Below, piece after piece: positions 29,454-38,439 of a stretch of DNA of 58,892 bases. Below the pieces are notes generated by a model. It had not been told where the DNA came from, searched no databases, and saw only the letters and a list, made by a program, of their open reading frames with translations. Each line of letters begins with the position of its first letter. The first letter of the stretch is position 1. The position numbers and the translations under genes were made by a program. Origin of the DNA: Shewanella saliphila (GTDB taxonomy: Bacteria > Pseudomonadota > Gammaproteobacteria > Enterobacterales > Shewanellaceae); contig NZ_BMQV01000026.1 of NCBI RefSeq assembly GCF_014648295.1, positions 1 through 58,892 of the forward strand, in the 5' to 3' direction.

Positions 29454-30893
29454 TTAAGCTACAACAAGTACTTTACAAGTGTTGGTGCCGCCGATGGTTT
29501 CCATCGCGTCGCCTTTCGTCATCAGTACCATGTCGCCGCTGGCTAAGTAACCCGCTTCAACCATGCAGTTTAGCGCTTCTTTAGCTAGCTCATCAGCTGG
29601 GTATGCTGTTGAGTCAAACTTAATAGGTTGCACACCACGGTAAAGCGCCATGCTGGCTAAAGTCTTTTGGTGACGTGATAGAGCAAAAATCGGTAAGCTA
29701 GAGCTGATACGTGACATTAATTTAGCTGTCGCGCCAGATTCAGTTAACGAGATAATCGCTTTTACACCAGCTAAGTGGTTAGCGGCATACATAGTCGATA
29801 ACGCAATGGTTTCCTCAACAGAAGAGAAGCTTTGATCCATACGGTGTTTAGACACTTTCACACTAGGGTGTGATTCTGCACCTAAACATACGTTTGCCAT
29901 CGCCATGACGGTTTCTTCTGGGAAGTCACCTGCAGCAGTTTCTGCTGACAGCATTACCGCATCAGTGCCGTCTAATACAGCGTTAGCCACGTCCATTACT
30001 TCAGCGCGAGTTGGCATTGGGCTAGTGATCATTGACTCCATCATTTGGGTCGCAGTGATCACCGCTTTGTTTAACTGGCGTGAACGTTGAATTAAACGCT
30101 TTTGCACTGCAACTAGGGCAGCATCACCAATTTCAACACCTAAGTCACCACGAGCAACCATCACAACGTCTGATGCTTTAATCACATCATCCATTGCTTC
30201 GTCTGTTTCAACGGCTTCAGCACGTTCAACTTTAGCGACGATTAATGCGTTGCTACCTGCTTCTACAGCAAGCTTACGTGCAAGGTCTAAATCAGCACCT
30301 GTACGTGGGAATGATACTGCTAGGTAATCAACATCAATCATTGCAGCCGTTTTAATGTCTGCCATGTCTTTTTCTGTTAACGCAGGAGCGGTTAAGCCGC
30401 CGCCTTTTTTGTTGATACCTTTGTTATTAGACAAAGGACCCGCAACAGTCACAGTGGTAAACACTTTACGGCCTTCAACACGTTCTACACGTAATTGAAC
30501 ACGACCATCATCAAGCATTAAGATATCACCAATCACCACATCATCTGGTAATTGCTTGTAATCAATACCCACTTGGCTTTCATCGCCTTCACCTTTTGCT
30601 AGTTCAGCGTCAAGGATGAATGCGTCACCTAAGTTAAGCATGATTTTTTTGTTATCTTTAAATGTAGAAACACGAATTTTAGGGCCTTGTAAGTCACCTA
30701 AAATGGCAACATGCTTACCCAACTCTTTCGCGATGTTACGTGCATCTGTAGCACGTTTTAAATGATCTTCTGGTGAACCATGTGAGAAGTTAAGTCTAAC
30801 AACGTTAGCTCCTGCTGCGATAATTTTACGTAAATTATCATCGCGGTCAGTTGCTGGCCCAAGTGTTGTAACGATTTTAGTTCTGCGGAACAT
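29454..30893 (-). CDS. pykA: Pyruvate kinase
   Basis: Final enzyme of glycolysis and the Entner-Doudoroff route, converting PEP and ADP to pyruvate and ATP. At 479 residues it matches the AMP-regulated PykA form. The N-terminus [14 protein letters not shown] and the [10 protein letters not shown] loop are standard; [13 protein letters not shown] near residue 242 and ATQMMESMI near 280 are the metal- and PEP-binding segments, and [12 protein letters not shown] is in the active-site lid. It lies next to hexR on the same strand but behind its own terminator-separated promoter, which contains a HexR-like site. Confidence 0.97.
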   Translation of the reverse strand: MFRRTKIVTTLGPATDRDDNLRKIIAAGANVVRLNFSHGSPEDHLKRATDARNIAKELGKHVAILGDLQGPKIRVSTFKDNKKIMLNLGDAFILDAELAKGEGDESQVGIDYKQLPDDVVIGDILMLDDGRVQLRVERVEGRKVFTTVTVAGPLSNNKGINKKGGGLTAPALTEKDMADIKTAAMIDVDYLAVSFPRTGADLDLARKLAVEAGSNALIVAKVERAEAVETDEAMDDVIKASDVVMVARGDLGVEIGDAALVAVQKRLIQRSRQLNKAVITATQMMESMITSPMPTRAEVMDVANAVLDGTDAVMLSAETAAGDFPEETVMAMANVCLGAESHPSVKVSKHRMDQSFSSVEETIALSTMYAANHLAGVKAIISLTESGATAKLMSRISSSLPIFALSRHQKTLASMALYRGVQPIKFDSTAYPADELAKEALNCMVEAGYLASGDMVLMTKGDAMETIGGTNTCKVLVVA

Positions 30894-31011
30894 GAGATAC
30901 TCCGTTAAAATGAAAAGAAAGATTTTTGTTAAATAGAATTTGGTTATTAAAGTAGCTTAGTAATCTTAGTACTTAAATGATGCATATATATTAACAGACA
31001 TTCTTAATTAA

Positions 31012-31026
31012 TGTAGTAAAGTTACA
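31012..31026. promoter_or_regulatory. Candidate HexR operator upstream of pykA
   Basis: TGTAGTAAAGTTACA matches the HexR consensus TGTAATTAAATTACA at 13 of 15 positions, about 120 bases upstream of the pykA start. Confidence 0.7.
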
Positions 31027-31085
31027 AACAAAAACACGTTTTTTAGTGTGTAATTTATGTGACAGATAAGTGATTTCTACAATAA

Positions 31086-31119
31086 AAAAAGCCTGCTGGG
31101 GTTATCCAGCAGGCTTTCA
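31086..31119 (-). terminator. Terminator after hexR
   Basis: AAAGCCTGCTGG (31088-31099) pairs with CCAGCAGGCTTT (31106-31117); an A-tract on the plus strand gives a U-run for minus-strand transcripts. Confidence 0.85.
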
Positions 31120-31212
31120 TTGATTTTTAAACTCATTTTTTGCGGTTAAATGTGAAGATCAAATACATCGTCTAAGTGTAATAATTTAACAGCTTTTACG
31201 TACCTTTAGCGC

Positions 31213-32073
31213 TTAAATGGTCAAATCTTTGTTGATACGAGATTCTTTTAGCACTTCTTTTACGCGTTTTAGGTTGTCACGAAAACGTGGGCCTCGGCGT
31301 AATGTAAAGCCTGTTGCTAGCACATCGATTGTCACTAACTGCGCTAAACGTGACGCCATAGGTAAGTACATGTCGGTATCTTCAGGTACTTCCATGGTGA
31401 CAGGTAGCGTACACTCAAGTGACAATGGCGAGTTACGAGCGGTAATACCAATCACCGCTGCGCCGTTTTCACGGGCAATTCGGGCGATTTCAATTAATGA
31501 TTTGGTGCGACCTGTGTGCGAGATAAGCACCACAACGTCACCTTCGTTACAATTAATACAACTCATACGTTGCATTAACACATCATCGAAACAAATCACT
31601 GGTACATTAAAACGGAAGAACTTATTTTGCGCATCGTGGGCAACAGCAGAAGAAGCCCCCAGTCCAAAAAACGAAATTGTTTTGGCTTGGGTCAATACAT
31701 CAACGGCTTTATTGATTGCCGCTGTATCAAGACTTTGACGTGCGGTATCGAGCGATGCCATTGAAGATTCGAAGATTTTTGTTGTATATGAATCTGGCGA
31801 GTCATCTTCTTCAACATGTCGACTAACATAAGGTGTACCGTTAGCAAGACTTTGAGCTAAATGTAACTTAAAATCAGGGAAACCCTTGGTATCGAGTCGA
31901 CGACAAAAGCGGTTAACGGTAGGTTCACTCACATCAGCCATTTTGGCCAAGGTCGCGATACTAGAGTGTATAGCTGTTTGCGGTGAGGCTAATATGACTT
32001 CGGCAACTTTTCGTTCCGATTTACTAAATTGGGTAAGGCTTTTTTGAACCTTTTCTAGGGTATTCATATGCAA
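31213..32073 (-). CDS. hexR: RpiR-family regulator HexR
   Basis: Transcription factor of 286 residues with an N-terminal RpiR helix-turn-helix (about 1-77; VSEPTVNRFCRRLDTKGFPDFK) and a C-terminal SIS sugar-phosphate isomerase fold (about 120-250; FFGLGASSAVAHDAQNKFF and VVVLISHTGRTKSLIEIAR). HexR senses 2-keto-3-deoxy-6-phosphogluconate, the edd product, and controls central carbon genes. It is divergent from zwf across 333 bases. HexR-type sites are visible at zwf/hexR, pykA and adhE in this window. Confidence 0.95.
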   Translation of the reverse strand: MHMNTLEKVQKSLTQFSKSERKVAEVILASPQTAIHSSIATLAKMADVSEPTVNRFCRRLDTKGFPDFKLHLAQSLANGTPYVSRHVEEDDSPDSYTTKIFESSMASLDTARQSLDTAAINKAVDVLTQAKTISFFGLGASSAVAHDAQNKFFRFNVPVICFDDVLMQRMSCINCNEGDVVVLISHTGRTKSLIEIARIARENGAAVIGITARNSPLSLECTLPVTMEVPEDTDMYLPMASRLAQLVTIDVLATGFTLRRGPRFRDNLKRVKEVLKESRINKDLTI

Positions 32074-32319
32074 GCATCCGCTTATAGTAGCTAGTTGAGT
32101 AGGGAATGTAAGTTTTATACCATAACTTACAGGAATTTCGTGATTTAAGTTATTTTTTTACCTTTTACACGATCCTGTTGTTATTTTTCAAGACATAGAT
32201 CACGGTTAAATGGTTCCTAAGCCTCGTTTTAGGCTGAAAATCATACCAGATATTAGCCATGAATGACTAGGTTGTAGATGATGCAATATTTGCAAATTAA
32301 AGATGCAAAAATTAGATTC

Positions 32320-32334
32320 TGTTGTTATATTACA
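32320..32334. promoter_or_regulatory. Candidate HexR operator between hexR and zwf
   Basis: TGTTGTTATATTACA matches the HexR consensus TGTAATTAAATTACA at 12 of 15 positions, with the right half perfect, 73 bases before zwf. The rest of the 333-base gap shows no gene. Confidence 0.6.
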
Positions 32335-32406
32335 ACAAAAGTGTGTTTTTATTCATCGACCGAATTCGAACATGGCGCACACACATAATCAGGAGAGCTT
32401 TCAGCA

Positions 32407-33876
32407 ATGGGCAAATCAATTGGAGCCAAGGCTTGTGACTTCGTACTTTTCGGTACAAAAGGTGACTTAGCTAGGCGTAAATTATTACCTTCTTTATATC
32501 AGCTAGACAAAGCAGAGTTACTCGATAAAGAAACTAAGGTCATTGGGGTTGCAAAAGACGCATTCACTCACGACGAATTCATCGCCATTGTCACTAAAGC
32601 ATTAAAAACCTTTGTTAAAGATGAAATCTGCCCAACCACGCTAGAACGCTTCCTTAGTCGTTGTCATTATATCGGCACCAATTTTACTGAACCCGAGGGT
32701 TACAAAGCCTTCCATGATTTACTTGAGCCAAGTAAACGCGTCATGGTGAACTACTTCGCAACGCCGCCTTCAATTTTCGGTGCAATCTGTCGTTGTTTAC
32801 ACGAGCAAAATTTGATTAAGCCTGATACTCGTGTCGTACTCGAAAAACCCATTGGTACCGATTTAGAATCATCGCATGTGATTAACGATCAAGTGGCCGA
32901 GTTCTTCAACGAAAACCAGGTTTACCGTATTGACCATTACTTAGGTAAAGAAACAGTACAAAACTTAATAGCGCTACGTTTTGCTAACTCATTGTTTGCA
33001 TCAAAGTGGGACAACCGGACAATCGATCATGTCCAAATCACTGTTGCCGAAGAAGTGGGTATAGAAGGACGTTGGGGTTACTTTGATGGCGCAGGCCAGA
33101 TGCGTGACATGATCCAAAACCATTTATTACAAGTGTTAACCCTTGTTGCAATGGATCCACCCGTTAATCTTGACGCTGACAGCATTCGTGATGAAAAAGT
33201 AAAAGTGCTTAAGTCACTGCGCCCAATTAACCAAGACAACGTGTATGAAAATACTGTTCGTGGTCAATACAGTGCAGGCTTTTTAAAAGGCTCACCTGTC
33301 CCTGGTTACCTAGAAGAAGACGACGCAAACACTAATTCAAACACCGAAACCTTTGTGGCATTACGTGTCGATATTGATAACTGGCGTTGGGCTGGCGTGC
33401 CATTCTACTTACGCAGCGGTAAGCGTATGCCGTTCAAGAGTAGCGAAATTGTGGTGTATTTTAAAAACCCACCACACAACTTATATCGTGCCAGCTATCG
33501 TAATCTGCCACCTAACAAGTTAACCATCCGTTTACAGCCTCATGAAGGGGTTGAGATCCAGATGATGAACAAGGTGCCAGGTCTTGAGCAAAAGCAGCGT
33601 CTGCAAACCACTAAGCTAGACTTAAGCTTTACCGATACTTTTAAAAACGAACGTATTGCCGATGCATACGAGCGTTTATTACTCGAAGCCATGTTAGGCA
33701 ACCAAGCCTTGTTCGTGCGTCGTGACGAAGTTGAGCAAGCATGGACTTGGGTTGACGGAATTATCCAGTCTTGGGAACAAAGCGGCGAAAAGCCAAAGCC
33801 ATACCCAGCCGGTACATGGGGACCTGTCGCGTCAGTGGCGTTAATCACTAAAGACGGTCGTTCTTGGGACGAGTAG
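32407..33876 (+). CDS. zwf: Glucose-6-phosphate 1-dehydrogenase
   Basis: First enzyme of the oxidative pentose phosphate and Entner-Doudoroff routes, oxidising glucose-6-phosphate with NADP. At 489 residues it has the family length. FVLFGTKGDLARRKLLPSLY near residue 12 is the dinucleotide-binding loop (GTKGDLA in place of the more common GASGDLA), and RIDHYLGKETVQN near residue 178 carries the substrate-binding lysine and catalytic histidine region. CAGGAGAG precedes the ATG. It heads the zwf-pgl-edd-eda operon, with 9 bases to pgl. Confidence 0.97.
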   Translation: MGKSIGAKACDFVLFGTKGDLARRKLLPSLYQLDKAELLDKETKVIGVAKDAFTHDEFIAIVTKALKTFVKDEICPTTLERFLSRCHYIGTNFTEPEGYKAFHDLLEPSKRVMVNYFATPPSIFGAICRCLHEQNLIKPDTRVVLEKPIGTDLESSHVINDQVAEFFNENQVYRIDHYLGKETVQNLIALRFANSLFASKWDNRTIDHVQITVAEEVGIEGRWGYFDGAGQMRDMIQNHLLQVLTLVAMDPPVNLDADSIRDEKVKVLKSLRPINQDNVYENTVRGQYSAGFLKGSPVPGYLEEDDANTNSNTETFVALRVDIDNWRWAGVPFYLRSGKRMPFKSSEIVVYFKNPPHNLYRASYRNLPPNKLTIRLQPHEGVEIQMMNKVPGLEQKQRLQTTKLDLSFTDTFKNERIADAYERLLLEAMLGNQALFVRRDEVEQAWTWVDGIIQSWEQSGEKPKPYPAGTWGPVASVALITKDGRSWDE

Positions 33877-33885
33877 GGGATAGAC

Positions 33886-34584
33886 ATGATTAAAGAAACC
33901 GTATTTAAATCATTTGATACACCCGCGGACTTAGAAGCTAAGTTAGCCGACAAAATTGCACAGCAATTGCAAGACGCGGTTGATACTCGTGGCAAAGCCA
34001 GTTTAGTGGTTTCAGGTGGTTCAACACCACTTAAGCTATTTAAGCTGTTAAGCCAAAAGCTGGTTGACTGGAGTGATGTTTATATCACATTAGCCGATGA
34101 GCGCTGGGTTAATGCAGATGAGCAAGATTCAAACGAGCGATTAGTACGTGAGCATTTATTGCAAAACCGTGCAGCAAGCGCCAAATTTCGTGGTCTTAAA
34201 AACATGTTTGCTAGCCCAGAAGCAGGCTGTGACATGACCAGCGAGTCATTGGCCAATTTTCCACGTCCGTTTGATGTGGTTGTGCTTGGTATGGGTACCG
34301 ATGGTCACACATGTTCATGGTTTCCGTGCAGCGCAGAATTAGACAATGCACTGACCACCAAAGATTTATGTGCTGCTGTTAATCCGACAACAGCCCCACA
34401 TGCTCGAATTACCTTATCTAAAGATGCCATTTTGAATAGTCGTCAGATTTATTTGCATCTTGTCGGAGAGCCCAAATTAACTGTATATCATCAAGCACTT
34501 GAAAACGATGATGTTACCCAAATGCCCATTAGAGCCGTATTAGCGCAGCGTAAAACGCCCGTTGATGTGTTCTATAGCGCGTAA
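33886..34584 (+). CDS. pgl: 6-phosphogluconolactonase
   Basis: Hydrolyses 6-phosphogluconolactone to 6-phosphogluconate. The 232-residue protein belongs to the SugarP isomerase-like Pgl family (DevB type): [17 protein letters not shown] (near residue 40) is the phosphate-binding loop, [15 protein letters not shown] (near 67) and [13 protein letters not shown] (near 133) carry conserved catalytic residues. The last motif normally reads GMGxDGHTASLFP, so CSWFP is a mild deviation. It lies 9 bases behind zwf and 11 bases ahead of edd. Confidence 0.95.
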   Translation: MIKETVFKSFDTPADLEAKLADKIAQQLQDAVDTRGKASLVVSGGSTPLKLFKLLSQKLVDWSDVYITLADERWVNADEQDSNERLVREHLLQNRAASAKFRGLKNMFASPEAGCDMTSESLANFPRPFDVVVLGMGTDGHTCSWFPCSAELDNALTTKDLCAAVNPTTAPHARITLSKDAILNSRQIYLHLVGEPKLTVYHQALENDDVTQMPIRAVLAQRKTPVDVFYSA

Positions 34585-34595
34585 GGAGTTTTACC

Positions 34596-36422
34596 ATGCA
34601 TTCAGTAGTACAAGCCGTTACAGATAGAATTATTGCACGCAGCCAACAGTCGCGTTCAAGCTATTTATCTGCGCTAGACGATGCTAAAGCTCAAGGCGTT
34701 CACCGTAGCGCATTAAGCTGTGGCAACCTTGCCCATGGTTTTGCAGCCTGCCAGCCAGTTGAAAAAGATTCACTGCGCCAATTGACCAAGGCTAACATTG
34801 GTATTGTGACGGCATTTAACGACATGTTATCTGCACACCAACCCTATGAAACCTACCCGAACATGCTTAAACAAGCGTGTATGGATGTGGGCAGTGTTGC
34901 ACAAGTTGCAGCAGGTGTACCAGCCATGTGTGACGGTGTCACTCAAGGTCAACCTGGTATGGAGTTAAGTCTACTTAGCCGCGAAGTGATTGCTATGTCG
35001 ACCGCAGTAGGGCTATCGCACAACATGTTTGACGGTGCATTGCTGCTGGGTATTTGTGACAAAATCGTACCTGGTTTGTTGATTGGCGCATTGAGTTTTG
35101 GTCATTTACCGATGTTATTTGTGCCAGCAGGCCCAATGAAATCAGGCATCCCAAACAAAGAAAAAGCACGTATTCGTCAACAATTTGCCCAAGGTAAAGT
35201 AGACCGCGCAGCATTACTAGAAGCTGAATCAAAGTCATACCACAGTGCCGGTACTTGTACCTTCTACGGTACAGCTAACTCTAACCAGTTAATGTTAGAA
35301 GTGATGGGCTTACAGTTACCAGGTTCATCGTTTGTAAACCCAGATGATCCTTTACGTGATGAGTTAAGCAAAATGGCCGCTAAACAAGTGTGCCGTTTAA
35401 CTTCTATGGGCACGCAATACACCCCCATTGGTGAAGTGGTTAATGAAAAATCAGTCGTTAACGGTATCGTTGCATTACTGGCAACAGGCGGCTCAACTAA
35501 CTTGACCATGCACATTGTGGCTATTGCACGTGCAGCTGGCATTATCGTTAACTGGGATGACTTTTCTGACTTATCTGCTGCTGTACCATTATTGGCCCGT
35601 GTTTATCCAAATGGTCATGCTGATATTAACCATTTTCATGCTGCTGGCGGTATGGCGTTATTGGTTAAAGAATTGCTTGATGGCGGCTTAATTCATGAAG
35701 ATGTGAATACTGTTGCTGGTTACGGTTTACGTCGTTATACCCAAGAGCCTCGTATTATCGATGGCGAGTTAAAGTGGGTTGATGGAGTCACTGAATCGTT
35801 AGACAAAGAAGTATTAACGCATCTTGATACGCCTTTTCAAAGTAACGGTGGTTTAACCCTACTTAAAGGTAACTTAGGCCGCGCGGTGATTAAGGTTTCT
35901 GCAGTACCTGCAGGGAATCGTGTCATTGAAGCGCCAGCGGTTGTGATTAACGATCAAAATGAAATTGACGAGTTATTCAAGTCTGGTTCGTTAGACCGTG
36001 ATTGCGTTGTTGTCGTTAAAGGCCAGGGCCCTAAAGCCAATGGCATGCCAGAACTACACAAACTCACACCATTCTTGGGCACCTTACAAGATAAAGGTTT
36101 TAGAGTTGCATTGGTAACAGATGGCCGTATGTCTGGCGCATCAGGTAAAGTTCCTGCCGCGATTCATTTAACACCAGAAGCATTAGACGGTGGCTTAATT
36201 GCCAAAGTGCAAGATGGCGATGTTATTCGTATCGATGCCACTACAGGTGAATTAACTCTGTTAGTTGATGAGAAAACGCTTGCTAACCGCACCGCAGGGA
36301 TTGTGGATTCACACCATTCAGCGTACGGCATGGGTCGTGAATTGTTTGGTGCGTTACGTCGCAGCTTAAGCAGCCCAGAAACAGGTGCTCGCAGCACTAG
36401 CGCGATTGATGAATTATATTAA
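34596..36422 (+). CDS. edd: Phosphogluconate dehydratase
   Basis: Iron-sulfur dehydratase of the IlvD/Edd family, converting 6-phosphogluconate to 2-keto-3-deoxy-6-phosphogluconate. It has 608 residues, the usual length. Cysteine motifs expected for the cluster are present: [17 protein letters not shown] near residue 110 and [17 protein letters not shown] near residue 212. [18 protein letters not shown] near residue 508 is the substrate-binding segment. GGAG precedes the ATG at good spacing. The gene ends 19 bases before the eda start. Confidence 0.97.
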   Translation: MHSVVQAVTDRIIARSQQSRSSYLSALDDAKAQGVHRSALSCGNLAHGFAACQPVEKDSLRQLTKANIGIVTAFNDMLSAHQPYETYPNMLKQACMDVGSVAQVAAGVPAMCDGVTQGQPGMELSLLSREVIAMSTAVGLSHNMFDGALLLGICDKIVPGLLIGALSFGHLPMLFVPAGPMKSGIPNKEKARIRQQFAQGKVDRAALLEAESKSYHSAGTCTFYGTANSNQLMLEVMGLQLPGSSFVNPDDPLRDELSKMAAKQVCRLTSMGTQYTPIGEVVNEKSVVNGIVALLATGGSTNLTMHIVAIARAAGIIVNWDDFSDLSAAVPLLARVYPNGHADINHFHAAGGMALLVKELLDGGLIHEDVNTVAGYGLRRYTQEPRIIDGELKWVDGVTESLDKEVLTHLDTPFQSNGGLTLLKGNLGRAVIKVSAVPAGNRVIEAPAVVINDQNEIDELFKSGSLDRDCVVVVKGQGPKANGMPELHKLTPFLGTLQDKGFRVALVTDGRMSGASGKVPAAIHLTPEALDGGLIAKVQDGDVIRIDATTGELTLLVDEKTLANRTAGIVDSHHSAYGMGRELFGALRRSLSSPETGARSTSAIDELY

Positions 36423-36441
36423 AAATAAGGAAGTCGGTAAC

Positions 36442-37086
36442 ATGATTGAGCCTAATAACTGGTTACTTCAACCACAAGAAGTGTTTAAACGTAGCCCAGT
36501 AGTTCCGGTTATGGTGATAAACAAGCTAGAACATGCAGTGCCTTTAGCTAAAGCACTCGTTGCTGGCGGGATCAGTGTATTAGAAGTGACCTTACGCACT
36601 CCTTGTGCACTTGAAGCCATTGCCAAAATCGCAAAAGAAGTACCTGAAGCCCTTGTGGGTGCAGGCACTATTTTAAATGAAGCTCAGCTTAACCAAGCGG
36701 TTGCAGCAGGTTCGCAGTTTATTATTACCCCTGGCGCCACGGTTGATTTATTAAAAGCGGCTAAAAAGGGCACTGTGCCATTAATCCCTGGTATTGCCAG
36801 TATTTCTGAAATCATGGTGGGAATGGAGTTAGGTTACACTCACTTCAAATTTTTCCCTGCTGAAGCTTCAGGCGGCGTGAATGCACTTAAGTCATTCTCT
36901 GGTCCACTAGCAGACATTCGTTTTTGTCCAACAGGTGGCATCAGCCCAGCCACTTACAAAGACTATTTGGCTTTGCCGAATGTAGATTGTATTGGCGGTA
37001 GTTGGATTGCACCAACAGATGCAGTAGACAATGAAGAATGGGATCGTATTACACAGTTATGTAAAGACGCGCTAGCCGCCCTTTAA
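36442..37086 (+). CDS. eda: KDPG aldolase
   Basis: Splits 2-keto-3-deoxy-6-phosphogluconate into pyruvate and glyceraldehyde-3-phosphate, completing the Entner-Doudoroff pathway. I start it at the ATG giving [11 protein letters not shown] because AAGGAAG sits upstream; a longer frame overlapping edd is unlikely. The 214-residue TIM barrel has [13 protein letters not shown] (near residue 45, catalytic glutamate), [10 protein letters not shown] (near 75), and the Schiff-base lysine in [13 protein letters not shown] (near 133). It is the last gene of the operon and is followed by a strong terminator. Confidence 0.97.
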   Translation: MIEPNNWLLQPQEVFKRSPVVPVMVINKLEHAVPLAKALVAGGISVLEVTLRTPCALEAIAKIAKEVPEALVGAGTILNEAQLNQAVAAGSQFIITPGATVDLLKAAKKGTVPLIPGIASISEIMVGMELGYTHFKFFPAEASGGVNALKSFSGPLADIRFCPTGGISPATYKDYLALPNVDCIGGSWIAPTDAVDNEEWDRITQLCKDALAAL

Positions 37087-37110
37087 TTAACCTTGTAATG
37101 ACACAACTCT

Positions 37111-37138
37111 AAAAACCAGCTTTAGCTGGTTTTTTTAT
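37111..37138 (+). terminator. Terminator after zwf-pgl-edd-eda
   Basis: AAAAACCAGC-TTTA-GCTGGTTTTTTT is a compact intrinsic terminator. Core gene order breaks here and the accessory region begins. Confidence 0.9.
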
Positions 37139-37167
37139 GGCTTTTTGTTTCATATCGTCGCTAGCAT

Positions 37168-37208
37168 ATGGCCTACAGCCACTAATATTTTGGGGCTTCG
37201 CCACACCA
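37168..37208. repeat. Partial diverged copy of the 92-base repeat
   Basis: ATGGCCTACAGCCACTAA and the following GGCTTCGCC-ACACCA match the first 41 bases of the repeat at 37328 at roughly 80 percent. A separate hairpin CGTAAGT/ACTTACG (about 37220-37238) follows, and TATGTACT is iterated around 37309-37327. Confidence 0.6.
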
Positions 37209-37327
37209 TAGCAAAGGCCGTAAGTTTTTAACTTACGCAGGGTAGTGTAATCGTCTTCACGGTAATGCTTTTGAGCCGGGATCCAGGTGTTAGTTTTTAC
37301 GTTTTGTACTTATGTACTTATGTACTC

Positions 37328-37419
37328 ATGGCCTACGGCCACTAACGTCGTGGCGCTTCGCCCACACCAGACCAAGAGGAAACCAACGGCTGTTCCCTCT
37401 TGGAACTCCCAGCCGCCAC
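37328..37419 (+). repeat. 92-base multi-hairpin repeat, left copy
   Basis: Inverted with respect to 43401-43492, with 3 mismatches in 92 bases. It contains successive palindromes: GGCC-TAC-GGCC, GTGGCG-CTT-CGCCCAC, and CCAAGAGG...CCTCTTGG. Downstream at 37593-37614 a further 22-base stretch is also shared with the right copy (43362-43383, one mismatch), so the two copies differ by about 155 bases of extra sequence here. Confidence 0.9.
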
Positions 37420-37670
37420 ATCAAAATTATCTGAAAAGCGATAATTTCGCGACGTGGTTTGATCCAGCTTTTAACTTCATTTATAGCCAGCTTTGGCCTT
37501 ATTCGAAAATGCTAACGCTTCCGATGGTACATCCTGTACCTCGAAAGCTAGCCTGACATCCATGTCAGGACTCACGCTATTTTCTTCAACGTCCTCAAGT
37601 TCAGAGTTAAATTTGAACATTTTAAAATCAAGACAACTAACTCGTTTATGCCCCAGAGTCAGTTGAATAA
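37420..37670. other. Remnant sequence between repeat and ABC gene
   Basis: No intact gene. A minus-strand frame ending at 37477 includes the residues FNSELEDVEENS, whose DNA (37593-37614) recurs near the right repeat copy, so it may be the tail of a mobile-element gene. A short palindrome CTGACAT-CC-ATGTCAG lies near 37553-37568. Confidence 0.4.
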
Positions 37671-38363
37671 ACCACAAGACCTCCTGAAGGTCGTCTAGAA
37701 CTAATTGACGTTTCTTTTCAATACGGCGCGGGTTCTCCAATGCTGTTGAAAAACCTGAATCTAACTGTGAGCGCTGGAGAGTCGATAGCAATAACAGGTC
37801 CTTCAGGTTCGGGAAAGTCTACATTGATGAAGATTATGCTCGGGCTAATGCCTCCTACCTCCGGAAAGATATTGTTTGATGGTAAAGATATCACTCAATT
37901 AGGGTTGAAAAACTATAGGAAGGTGATCTCCGCTGAGCTTCAGAACGACACGCTTTTTGCAGGTTCGGTGTTAGATAATATTACGTTTTTTGACACTTCT
38001 CCAAACTTGCTTAAGGTAGAAAAGGTAGCTAGTTACGCGGCTATTCATGGTGAGATTGAGTGTATGACTATGGGGTATAATAGCTTAGTTGGAGACATGG
38101 GGTCCTGCTTATCTGGTGGCCAGTTACAAAGGGTGTTGTTAGCCAGGGCTCTTTATAGAGAGCCTAGTATTCTTTTTATGGATGAGGCGACAAGCCACCT
38201 CGATAAGGGGAATGAGAGTCGCATTAGCGAACAAGTAGCTCGGTTAAATATGACTCGAGTGTGTATCGCCCATAGGCAGGAAACTCTTTCTAAGGCCGAT
38301 ACAATTTACGAGTTAAGCAATGGTGTATTGAGCACCGTTGGTGATAGGGTGGTGAACATATAG
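37671..38363 (+). pseudogene. 5'-truncated ABC exporter, ATPase domain only (peptide/bacteriocin exporter type)
   Basis: Only the nucleotide-binding domain survives. From the ATG at 37740 there are 207 residues, but the same frame continues upstream to a stop at 37668 and gives RLELIDVSFQYGAGSP, the natural start of such a domain with its A-loop tyrosine. Walker A (GPSGSGKST), Q-loop (AELQNDTLFAG), signature (LSGGQLQR), Walker B (ILFMDEAT) and H-loop (CIAHR) are intact. The sequence resembles C39-peptidase-containing bacteriocin exporters (CvaB/LagD type), whose peptidase and membrane domains would lie upstream but are replaced by repeat sequence. It probably cannot export anything unless paired with a separate membrane protein. 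Confidence 0.82.
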
Positions 38364-38439
38364 TTTTTTTGATCTGCTCTTAAAGTGATTACTATGGTTT
38401 TAGTATAAGAAGAAGTAAAGGATTCAGGACGTTAATAAA

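Noticed and set aside
37287..37556. 89-residue open frame across the left repeat copy
   Set aside because: It runs through the palindromic repeat, lacks a ribosome binding site and has no recognisable protein character.
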